64,000 bases of DNA. Source: Croceibacterium ferulae (GTDB lineage: Bacteria; Pseudomonadota; Alphaproteobacteria; Sphingomonadales; Sphingomonadaceae). The stretch covers positions 22,648 through 86,647 of the forward strand of contig NZ_QZVQ01000012.1 of the NCBI RefSeq assembly GCF_003660445.1, written 5' to 3'. Positions 8,634 to 15,425 of this stretch are shown one piece after another; the stretch's first letter is position 1, and each line of letters starts with the position of its first letter. The position numbers and the translations under genes were made by a program. The notes beneath the pieces are model-generated. The model saw nothing but the letters and a program-made list of their open reading frames with translations. It was not told the DNA's origin and searched no databases.

Positions 8634-10424
8634 TCAGCCCTCCACCTGTTCCGCCAGCTCCAGCCATCGCTCTTCCGCCGCATCCTTCTCCGCCCGTGTC
8701 TGGTCCAGCGCGGCGGAGATGCGCGCGAATTTGGCCGGATCGCTGCTATAGAGCGCCGGGTCGGCCAGCGCCGTCTCGCCCTTTGCAATCAGGCCATCCA
8801 GTTCCTCGATCCGCTTCGGCAGCAGATCGTAATCGCGCTGATCCTTGTAGCTGAGCTTGTTCGATCGAGGCGGAGGCGGCGCTGGCGGAGCAGCTTGTGC
8901 TGCCGGCCTGGCCTTGCCGCCGCCAGCGGGTTGCCGCACCTTGCGCTTTGCCACCCAGTCCTCGTACCCGCCGGCAACGATATCGACATCGCCGGAGCCA
9001 TCCAGTCCCAGCGTGACGGTCACTGTTCGGTCCAGGAAGTCGCGATCGTGGCTGACGATCAGCACGGTACCTTCGTAGTCGGCAATCACCTCCTGCAGCA
9101 GGTCCAGCGTCTCCAGATCGAGATCGTTGGTCGGTTCGTCCAGCACCAGCAGGTTGGATGCCTTGGCAAATTCGCGCGCCAGCAACAGGCGGCTACGCTC
9201 CCCACCCGACAGGACGCTGACCTTCATCTCGACGATCGCCGGATCGAACAGGAACTCCTTGAGGTAGCCCTGCACATGCTTGCGGGTGCCGCGCACGTCG
9301 ATCCAGTCGCCCCCTTCGGCCAACACCTGTCGCACGGTCAGGTCGCCCTGCATCAGCGCGCGCTGCTGGTCGATCATCACGCCGTTCAGCGTCTTGGCCA
9401 GCGTGATCTGGCCCGTGTCAGGCTCGATCTCGCCCGTCAGAAGCTTCAGCAGCGTGGTCTTGCCTGCGCCGTTCGAACCGACGACGCCGATGCGGTCGCC
9501 ACGCTGGATGCGCAGCGTGAAATCGCGGATCACGGTCCGTTCGCCGTAGGTCTTGCCGACTTTCTCGGCCACGATCACCGATTTCGTTCGGACCTCGTCA
9601 TCGGTGGCGAGGCCCAGCTTGGCGGTGCCGGCAGGGTTGATCATCGCTGCCCGCGTGGCGCGCATCTTGTACAGCGCTTCGAGCCGGCCCTGATTGCGCT
9701 TGCGCCGGGCAGTGACGCCGCGTTCCAACCAGTGCGCCTCCAGCTTCAGCCTGGCGTCCAGCCGCTCGGCCGCGCGCGCCTCCTCGGCATAGACCTGTTC
9801 TTCCCATGCCTCGTAGCCGCCGAAGCCGATATCCTTGCGCCGCATCGAGCCGCGATCGAGCCACAGCGTCGCATTGGTGAGCCGCTTCAGAAAGGTCCGG
9901 TCATGGCTGATGGCGATGAACGCGCCCCGATAGCGTTGCAGCCAGCTTTCCAGCCAGTCGATCGCGGCGAGGTCCAGATGGTTGGTCGGCTCATCCAGCA
10001 AAAGCAGGTCAGGCTCCATGGCCAGAGCACGGGCGATCGCCGCACGCCGCCTTTCCCCGCCACTGGCCGTCGCGGCGCTGCGCGAGAGGTCGATGCCGAG
10101 CTGTCCCGCAATCGCATCCACCTCGAACCGCGGCGGTGCATTGGCGCCACCGAGCGCGAAATCCATCAGCGTGTCGAAGCCGGTAAGGTCCGGTTCCTGC
10201 TCCAGCATGACGATACGCGTGCCCGGCTGCACCGACCGCGTGCCCTTGTCAGCCTCGATCCGGTCAGCGACCAATTTCAGCAGGGTGGTCTTCCCGGCGC
10301 CGTTGCGCCCGATCAGGGCCAGTTTGTCACGTGGGCCGACATGCAGCCCCAGATCGGTAAACAGCCAACGGCCGCCCTGCTGCAGGGAAAGACCTTCCCA
10401 GGAAAGAATTGGTGCATCTGCCAT
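8634..10424 (-). CDS. ABC-F family ATPase (Uup-like)
   Basis: The 596-residue protein has two ABC ATPase domains and no membrane segment. Walker A motifs are GRNGAGKTT (39-47) and GSNGAGKTT; signatures are SGGERRRAAIARAL and SGGERSRLLLAREF; Walker B are LLLDEPTNHLD and LVLDEPTNDLD. A C-terminal coiled coil (about 530-592) after a Pro/Ala-rich linker resembles Uup rather than EttA. ABC-F proteins act on ribosomes, and Uup is also linked to DNA repair in E. coli. I start at the ATG of 10424 rather than an in-frame GTG five codons earlier. It converges with the DUF6456 gene. Confidence 0.93.
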   Translation of the reverse strand: MADAPILSWEGLSLQQGGRWLFTDLGLHVGPRDKLALIGRNGAGKTTLLKLVADRIEADKGTRSVQPGTRIVMLEQEPDLTGFDTLMDFALGGANAPPRFEVDAIAGQLGIDLSRSAATASGGERRRAAIARALAMEPDLLLLDEPTNHLDLAAIDWLESWLQRYRGAFIAISHDRTFLKRLTNATLWLDRGSMRRKDIGFGGYEAWEEQVYAEEARAAERLDARLKLEAHWLERGVTARRKRNQGRLEALYKMRATRAAMINPAGTAKLGLATDDEVRTKSVIVAEKVGKTYGERTVIRDFTLRIQRGDRIGVVGSNGAGKTTLLKLLTGEIEPDTGQITLAKTLNGVMIDQQRALMQGDLTVRQVLAEGGDWIDVRGTRKHVQGYLKEFLFDPAIVEMKVSVLSGGERSRLLLAREFAKASNLLVLDEPTNDLDLETLDLLQEVIADYEGTVLIVSHDRDFLDRTVTVTLGLDGSGDVDIVAGGYEDWVAKRKVRQPAGGGKARPAAQAAPPAPPPPRSNKLSYKDQRDYDLLPKRIEELDGLIAKGETALADPALYSSDPAKFARISAALDQTRAEKDAAEERWLELAEQVEG

Positions 10425-10566
10425 GATCAAGGCGGGCACCTAAGGGTTCCGTCTGGCGTACACAAGCGGCGCGCAAGGCGCCGGTCCATGGCAGTCGCGA
10501 GTTCATGGGCCGGTCATCCCCCGTGCCGCAGCAGGAACGCAGCAGAGACAAAGGAGAGTATCCGCG

Positions 10567-11304
10567 ATGAAGTTGTTCATGCCCGCCGCGGGCTTCGTGG
10601 CCAGCGCCATCGCCGCTGCCGCGATCATCAATGCGCCCGTGCAGGCTGCCGAGGTCCAGATTGCTGCGACCGGTCCGGTCGTCGAACTGACGGTGACGGA
10701 GAATATCGAGGCTGAGCCTGACGAAGTTACCATCAGCGCAGGCGTGACCAGCGAGGCAGCCACTGCGGTTGAGGCTCTCCAGGCGAATTCGACACAGATG
10801 GAGCAGGTGATCGCGCGGCTGCGACAGCTCCGAGTACCGGCGCGTAACATCCAGACGGCAGGCATCAACCTGGGCGCGCGATACGATTACGATCAGCAGA
10901 CCCAGCGGCAGGTGTTTCGCGGTTATTCCGCATCCAACCGGGTAAGCGTGAAGCTGGATGGTGTCGATCGGGTCGGCGAGGTGCTGGATGCGCTGGTCGC
11001 GGCGGGGGCCACCGACCTGTCCGGGCCTGACTTCGCCATTGCCGACGATACCGCCGCACGGGCGCAGGCGCGGCAGGCGGCCATGCAGACCGCCATGGCG
11101 CAGGCGCGCGACTATGCCCGGATGGCCGGCTATTCCGATGTCCGGCTGCTGAAGCTGGAGGAAGGCATCGCGCCGGGCATGCCCCGGCCGATGATGCGCA
11201 CGATGGACGTGCAGGAAACAGCCGCCAAGGCGGCACCGCCGGTGCAGCCCGGACTGGTGCAGGCCGGGGTCACCATCGTGACCACGTTCGAACTGACCCG
11301 CTGA
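10567..11304 (+). CDS. SIMPL (DUF541) domain periplasmic protein
   Basis: The 245-residue protein begins with a signal peptide (about 1-28, ending at VQAAEVQ). It then shows the SIMPL pattern: an opening beta strand (VELTVTENIEAEPDEVTISAGV), a helix, a central YRGYSASN-like strand (FRGYSASNRVSVKL) and a closing helix of alternating Ala and charged residues. SIMPL proteins form ring-like oligomers in the periplasm of unknown exact role, some affecting oxidative stress. An AGGAGA-like site precedes the start. It is a single gene, ending at a hairpin. Confidence 0.9.
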   Translation: MKLFMPAAGFVASAIAAAAIINAPVQAAEVQIAATGPVVELTVTENIEAEPDEVTISAGVTSEAATAVEALQANSTQMEQVIARLRQLRVPARNIQTAGINLGARYDYDQQTQRQVFRGYSASNRVSVKLDGVDRVGEVLDALVAAGATDLSGPDFAIADDTAARAQARQAAMQTAMAQARDYARMAGYSDVRLLKLEEGIAPGMPRPMMRTMDVQETAAKAAPPVQPGLVQAGVTIVTTFELTR

Positions 11305-11314
11305 ATGCCTTGAC

Positions 11315-11343
11315 TGCAGGTCGGCCCGGCAGGCCGGCCTGCA
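11315..11343 (+). terminator. Hairpin after the SIMPL gene
   Basis: TGCAGG-t-CGGCC pairs with GGCCG-g-CCTGCA with a five-base loop, ten bases beyond the stop codon. There is no long U tract after it, so termination strength is uncertain. Confidence 0.45.
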
Positions 11344-11391
11344 TGACATTCAGTTCTTGTTCAATGGCCTGGGTCCAGTCACTATCGGGCC

Positions 11392-11700
11392 ATGCGCACA
11401 TTTCCTGCCTCGCTTCTTGCCGCCGCCGTGATCGGACTTGTGCCGTTCATCGCGGTCGATGCCGCCGCACAATCGAGGGAGGATCAGCAGAGCGTTCGCA
11501 CGCACATGCAGGCGGGGCGGGTCATGTCCGTGCGGGAGATTGAGCGGCGGATCATCCCTCAAATGCGCGGAAACGAATATCTCGGTTTCGAGTATGATGG
11601 GGTCGCCACGGCCTACCGCCTGAAATTCATCAAGGACGGGCAGGTGGTGTGGGTTGACGTGGATGCACGCACCGCCCGCGTGCTGCGGGTATCGCGCTGA
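11392..11700 (+). CDS. PepSY-domain periplasmic protein
   Basis: The 102-residue protein has a signal peptide (about 1-26, to DAAAQS) and one PepSY domain. The domain shows the usual order: a helix with VMSVREIERRI, then NEYLGFEYDG, YRLKFIKDG and VWVDVDARTARVLRV. It lies 94 bases upstream of a PhoP-like response regulator and its kinase. In rhizobia a small periplasmic protein, FeuN, encoded next to a similar two-component pair, restrains the kinase; a comparable role here is an inference from context and size. Confidence 0.85.
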   Translation: MRTFPASLLAAAVIGLVPFIAVDAAAQSREDQQSVRTHMQAGRVMSVREIERRIIPQMRGNEYLGFEYDGVATAYRLKFIKDGQVVWVDVDARTARVLRVSR

Positions 11701-11794
11701 CCCGCTGCGCGCCGCGGCCGGAAACAGCCGGCTTGTTGACGCGTTCATCCCGAAAGCCCAGAGCAGTTCCGGGGTCAATCGCAGGGAAAACTAC

Positions 11795-12469
11795 ATGCGC
11801 ATCCTGATCGTCGAGGACGAGCCGACGCTGGGGCAACAGCTGAAGACCACGCTGGAGCAAACCGGCTATGCGGTGGATCTGTCGGTCGATGGGGAAGACG
11901 GCCATTTTCTCGGTTCGACGGAGGAATATGACGCCGTGATCCTGGATCTCGGCCTGCCGGAGATTGACGGGCTGACGGTGCTGGGCATGTGGCGCCGGGA
12001 AGGGCGCAAGTTTCCCGTCCTGGTGCTGACCGCGCGCGACAGCTGGAGCGACAAGGTGGCCGGGCTGGATGCCGGGGCGGACGATTACCTCGCCAAGCCG
12101 TTCCAGACGGAAGAGCTCATCGCCCGCCTGCGTGCGCTGATCCGCCGGGCGACTGGCAATGCCAGCAGCGAGCTGATCGCCGGCACGGTGCGGCTGGACA
12201 CACGCAGCGGCCGGGTGACGCTGGCGGGCGAGCCGGTGAAGCTGACCGCGCAGGAATACAAGCTGCTGAGCTACCTGATGCACCACAAGGGCAAGGTGGT
12301 CAGCCGCACCGAGCTGATCGAGCATATCTACGATCAGGATTTCGACCGGGATTCGAACACGATCGAGGTTTTCGTGACGCGCATCCGCAAGAAGCTGGGC
12401 GCCGATGTCATCACCACCATCCGTGGCCTTGGCTACAGCCTCGACGATCCCGACGCCCCCCGCGGATGA
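11795..12469 (+). CDS. OmpR/PhoP family response regulator
   Basis: The 224-residue protein has a receiver domain with Glu7/Asp8 in IVEDEP, the phosphorylated Asp51 in ILDLGLPEIDG, Thr79 and Lys101 in YLAKPFQ. A C-terminal OmpR-type winged helix follows (about 125-220, with LTAQEYKLLSYLM and RGLGYSLD). It is a DNA-binding transcription factor. The ATG at 11795 gives the canonical start MRILIVEDE. The kinase gene begins inside its 3' end, so the two are translationally linked. The signal is unknown; the PepSY neighbour hints at a periplasmic input. Confidence 0.95.
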   Translation: MRILIVEDEPTLGQQLKTTLEQTGYAVDLSVDGEDGHFLGSTEEYDAVILDLGLPEIDGLTVLGMWRREGRKFPVLVLTARDSWSDKVAGLDAGADDYLAKPFQTEELIARLRALIRRATGNASSELIAGTVRLDTRSGRVTLAGEPVKLTAQEYKLLSYLMHHKGKVVSRTELIEHIYDQDFDRDSNTIEVFVTRIRKKLGADVITTIRGLGYSLDDPDAPRG

Positions 12470-13883
12470 CCTGCGCGACGCGGCAGCTGGCGCTGCTGCG
12501 CCGCCGGTGACGCAGGCGGCGGGCGGCGCACAGCCGCAGACGGGCAGTCTTGCCCGCCGCATGCTGCTGATCGCGGCGGCATGGATCGGCGTGCTGCTGC
12601 TGCTGGGCGGGGTGGCACTGGACCGCACGATCAATTCCCTGCTGACCAACCAGTTCGACGAGCAGCTGGAATATGTGCTGACCAGCATGATCGGCTCGGC
12701 CGAGATCGGGCCGGAGGGGGAGGTCTACTTCAATCGGGCGCTGGGCGATCAGCGCTTTCTTGAGCCGAACAGCGGCCTGTATTGGCAGATCAGCGGGCAG
12801 GGACACGAGAACTGGCCATCGCGATCGCTGTGGGACCGGACGCTGCAGCTTTCCGGCGAGCGGCACGTCTACCGGCCACACTACTATGATACGGACCAGT
12901 TCAAGGAAGAGCCGCTGCGCGTGGTCGAGCGTACCCTGCGGCTGCCCGGCAGCAACACCGAATGGCAGTTCGCCGTGGCCGCCGCGCGTGGGGAGCTCGA
13001 CGCGCAGATCACGGACAGCCGTTCCATCCTGGTGTGGAGCTTCGCCGTGCTGGGCCTCGGCCTGTTCGGCATGGTCGCATTGCAGACCTGGTACGGCCTG
13101 GTTCCGCTGCGGCGCGTGCGCAAGGCGATCGCACGCATCCGCACGACGGGCGCCAATCGCGTGACCGATCCGCTGCCGCAGGAAGTGCAGCCCATGGTGG
13201 AGGAGCTGAACGCGCTGCTGGCGCATACCGATCGTCAGGCGGAGGAGGCGCGCACTCATGCCGGCAATCTCGCCCATGCGCTCAAGACGCCGCTCACCGT
13301 GCTGACCAATGCCGCCAGCGCCCAGGCGCCCGACCTGAACGAGGCAGTCCTGCGCGAAGTGGCGACCATGCGCCGGCATGTCGATCACCATCTGGCGCGC
13401 GCGCGCGCTCTGGGCCGGCGGGCGATCGGTCTGTCGCGCACCAATGTCATGGACAGTGCCCGTGCGGTGGAGCGCGCCGTTGCGCGGCTTTACCCCGCAG
13501 TGCGTTTCGACATCGCGGGATCGGCCCGGGCGGAAGTCGCCATCGAGCGGCAGGATCTGGACGAGGTGCTGGGCAATTTGATGGAGAACGCCGCCAAATA
13601 TGGCGGGGGCAGCGTGTTCCTGACCGTGGATGCGGAGCCGAGCGATTCGACCTGCACGATCTGGGTGGAGGATGACGGCATGGGCATCCCCGAACAGCAG
13701 CGCGACGGCATGTTCGGGCGCGGCGCGCGGCTGGATACCGGCAAGCCGGGCACCGGGCTGGGGCTGGCCATCGTGCGCGATGTCGTCGGCATCTATGGCG
13801 GCACTGTGGATCTGGACGAGAGCGAGGATCTGGGCGGCGTGCTGGTCCGCCTGCGTCTGCCCCGCGCCGGACTGCCGGCCTAG
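12405..13883 (+). CDS. Sensor histidine kinase, PhoQ-like
   Basis: The inner-membrane kinase pairs with the response regulator just upstream. It has two membrane helices (about 53-72 and 206-230) flanking a periplasmic sensor of about 130 residues. A HAMP-like linker follows, then the H box with His291 in LAHALKTPL, N box NLMENAAKYGG, and G boxes DDGMGIPEQ and GTGLGLAIVRDVV. The start is uncertain. The ATG at 12405 overlaps the regulator gene by 65 bases and adds about 45 low-complexity residues before the first helix; the GTG at 12423 is an alternative. Its last codon overlaps the convergent chorismate mutase stop by 4 bases. Confidence 0.92.
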   Translation: MSSPPSVALATASTIPTPPADDLRDAAAGAAAPPVTQAAGGAQPQTGSLARRMLLIAAAWIGVLLLLGGVALDRTINSLLTNQFDEQLEYVLTSMIGSAEIGPEGEVYFNRALGDQRFLEPNSGLYWQISGQGHENWPSRSLWDRTLQLSGERHVYRPHYYDTDQFKEEPLRVVERTLRLPGSNTEWQFAVAAARGELDAQITDSRSILVWSFAVLGLGLFGMVALQTWYGLVPLRRVRKAIARIRTTGANRVTDPLPQEVQPMVEELNALLAHTDRQAEEARTHAGNLAHALKTPLTVLTNAASAQAPDLNEAVLREVATMRRHVDHHLARARALGRRAIGLSRTNVMDSARAVERAVARLYPAVRFDIAGSARAEVAIERQDLDEVLGNLMENAAKYGGGSVFLTVDAEPSDSTCTIWVEDDGMGIPEQQRDGMFGRGARLDTGKPGTGLGLAIVRDVVGIYGGTVDLDESEDLGGVLVRLRLPRAGLPA

Positions 13884-14209
13884 CCGGTTTCCGCCTCTGC
13901 CGCGGCGTGGCGCTGGTGGTGGCGGATCACCTCCTCGATGACGAAGCGGATGAACTTCTCGCTGAATTCGGGATCGAGATCGGCATCTTCCGCCAGGCTG
14001 CGCAGCCGTGCGATCTGCCGTGCCTCCCGCCCTGGATCGGCCGGCGGCAGCTGCGCTCGTGCCTTGTACTCGCCAACCGCCTGCGTGATGCGGAAGCGTT
14101 CGGCCAGCATGCAGACCAGCGCCGCATCGATATTGTCGATCGACCGGCGAAAGCCCGCCAGCACCGCATCGGTGCCGGCCTGTTCCGGTTCGGCTGCCTG
14201 CCTCTGCAT
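13880..14209 (-). CDS. Chorismate mutase (AroQ alpha-helical type)
   Basis: The 109-residue single-domain protein matches the AroQ-class chorismate mutase, which converts chorismate to prephenate on the way to Phe and Tyr. Visible family features are RRSIDNIDAALVCMLAERF with its active-site arginine, VGEYKARAQLP with the catalytic lysine (Lys49), and PGREARQIARL. I start at the ATG of 14209 after GGGGCGACG; a longer start would add 42 residues of low-complexity sequence. It is divergent from the polyprenyl synthase gene. Confidence 0.93.
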   Translation of the reverse strand: MQRQAAEPEQAGTDAVLAGFRRSIDNIDAALVCMLAERFRITQAVGEYKARAQLPPADPGREARQIARLRSLAEDADLDPEFSEKFIRFVIEEVIRHHQRHAAAEAETG

Positions 14210-14298
14210 CGTCGCCCCTGATCCGCTACCCGTGCCTGACCTGCTAGACAGGGATTCCGCGCTTGCCAAGCAGGGGAACCTTGTCCATCTGCACGGGC

Positions 14299-15309
14299 AT
14301 GAGCGCCGAGGTTGTATCGCTGCCCGCCAGAGCACCGTCGCTTGGCCCCATTCTGTCGCTGACGCAGACGTCGATGAATGCGGTCAACCAGATCATCCTG
14401 GACCGGATGCAGAGCGAAATTCCGCTGATCCCCGCGCTGGCCGGTCATCTGATCGCCGGTGGGGGCAAGCGGATGCGGCCCATGCTGACGCTGGCGGGGG
14501 CCGCAGTGTGTGGATATCACGGCACGCGCCACCACCGGCTGGCCGCCGCGGTGGAGTTCATCCACACCTCGACCCTGCTGCATGACGATGTGGTGGATGG
14601 GTCGGAAACGCGTCGGGGGCAGTCCACCGCCAACATCGTGTTCGGCAATCCGGCCGCCGTGCTGGTGGGCGATTTCCTGTTCGCCCGCGCCTTCGAACTG
14701 ATGGTGGAGGATGGCAGCCTCCGCGTGCTGAAGATCCTCAGCTCCGCCAGCGCGATCATCGCGCAGGGGGAGGTCGATCAGCTGGTCGCACAGCGCAAGA
14801 TCGAGACGAGCGAGGATCGCTATCTTCACATCATCGGCAGCAAGACCGCCGCCCTGTTCGCCGCCGCCAGCCGGATCGCTGCCATTGTCGCCGAAACCGG
14901 TGATGCCGAGGAGCAGGCGCTGGACGATTACGGCCGCAATCTGGGGATCGCCTTCCAGCTGGTCGACGATGCGATCGATTACGACAGCACCGCGGCGGAG
15001 ATGGGCAAGGAAAAGGGGGACGATTTCCGCGAGGGCAAGATGACCCTGCCGGTGATCCTGGCCTATGCCCGCGGTGACGAGGAGGAGCGACAGTTCTGGC
15101 GCGACGCCATCGCCGGCTTCCGCACGGAAGATGAGGATCTGGCCCATGCGGTGACGCTGATACGCCAGCATGGCGCCATCGATGCAACGCGCGAACGGGC
15201 CCGCCACTTTGCGGAGCGGGCATGCGATGCCCTGTCGATCTTTCCCGACAGCAAGGCCCGCGCCGCCATGATTGACGCCGCCCGCTTTGCCGTCAGCCGG
15301 GGCTACTGA
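14299..15309 (+). CDS. Long-chain polyprenyl diphosphate synthase
   Basis: The 336-residue trans-prenyltransferase builds the isoprenoid side chain of ubiquinone. The first aspartate-rich motif is LLHDDVVDGSETRR (93-106) and the second is LVDDAIDYDS (about 219-228); GGGKRMRP (54-61) binds diphosphate. Sphingomonads contain ubiquinone-10, so decaprenyl diphosphate synthase is the expected activity, but chain length cannot be read reliably from this sequence. The ATG at 14299 gives a typical N terminus. It is divergent from chorismate mutase with 89 bases between. Confidence 0.93.
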   Translation: MSAEVVSLPARAPSLGPILSLTQTSMNAVNQIILDRMQSEIPLIPALAGHLIAGGGKRMRPMLTLAGAAVCGYHGTRHHRLAAAVEFIHTSTLLHDDVVDGSETRRGQSTANIVFGNPAAVLVGDFLFARAFELMVEDGSLRVLKILSSASAIIAQGEVDQLVAQRKIETSEDRYLHIIGSKTAALFAAASRIAAIVAETGDAEEQALDDYGRNLGIAFQLVDDAIDYDSTAAEMGKEKGDDFREGKMTLPVILAYARGDEEERQFWRDAIAGFRTEDEDLAHAVTLIRQHGAIDATRERARHFAERACDALSIFPDSKARAAMIDAARFAVSRGY

Positions 15310-15390
15310 CCCGGGCAGCCTGTCTCGCCGCGTAAGCGGTCAGGGTCTGCCTTGATTTCACACTTGCCCGCAGCCGAATGTCTGCCACCT

Positions 15391-15405
15391 TGTTGTCGTA
15401 CAACA
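15391..15405. promoter_or_regulatory. Inverted repeat, possible GntR-type operator of the rhamnosidase gene
   Basis: TGTTGT-CGT-ACAACA is a perfect six-base inverted repeat 20 bases before the rhamnosidase start codon and just ahead of its ribosome site. The core TTGT-N3-ACAA fits the GT-N(x)-AC pattern of FadR-subfamily GntR regulators. No such regulator lies in the window, so the assignment is inference. Confidence 0.45.
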
Positions 15406-15425
15406 TGACATGCGAGGGAGAGACC

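Noticed and set aside
8895..10715. Open frame of about 600 codons opposite the ABC-F gene
   Set aside because: Antisense shadow of the ABC-F ATPase; no motifs, and it runs through the SIMPL gene start.
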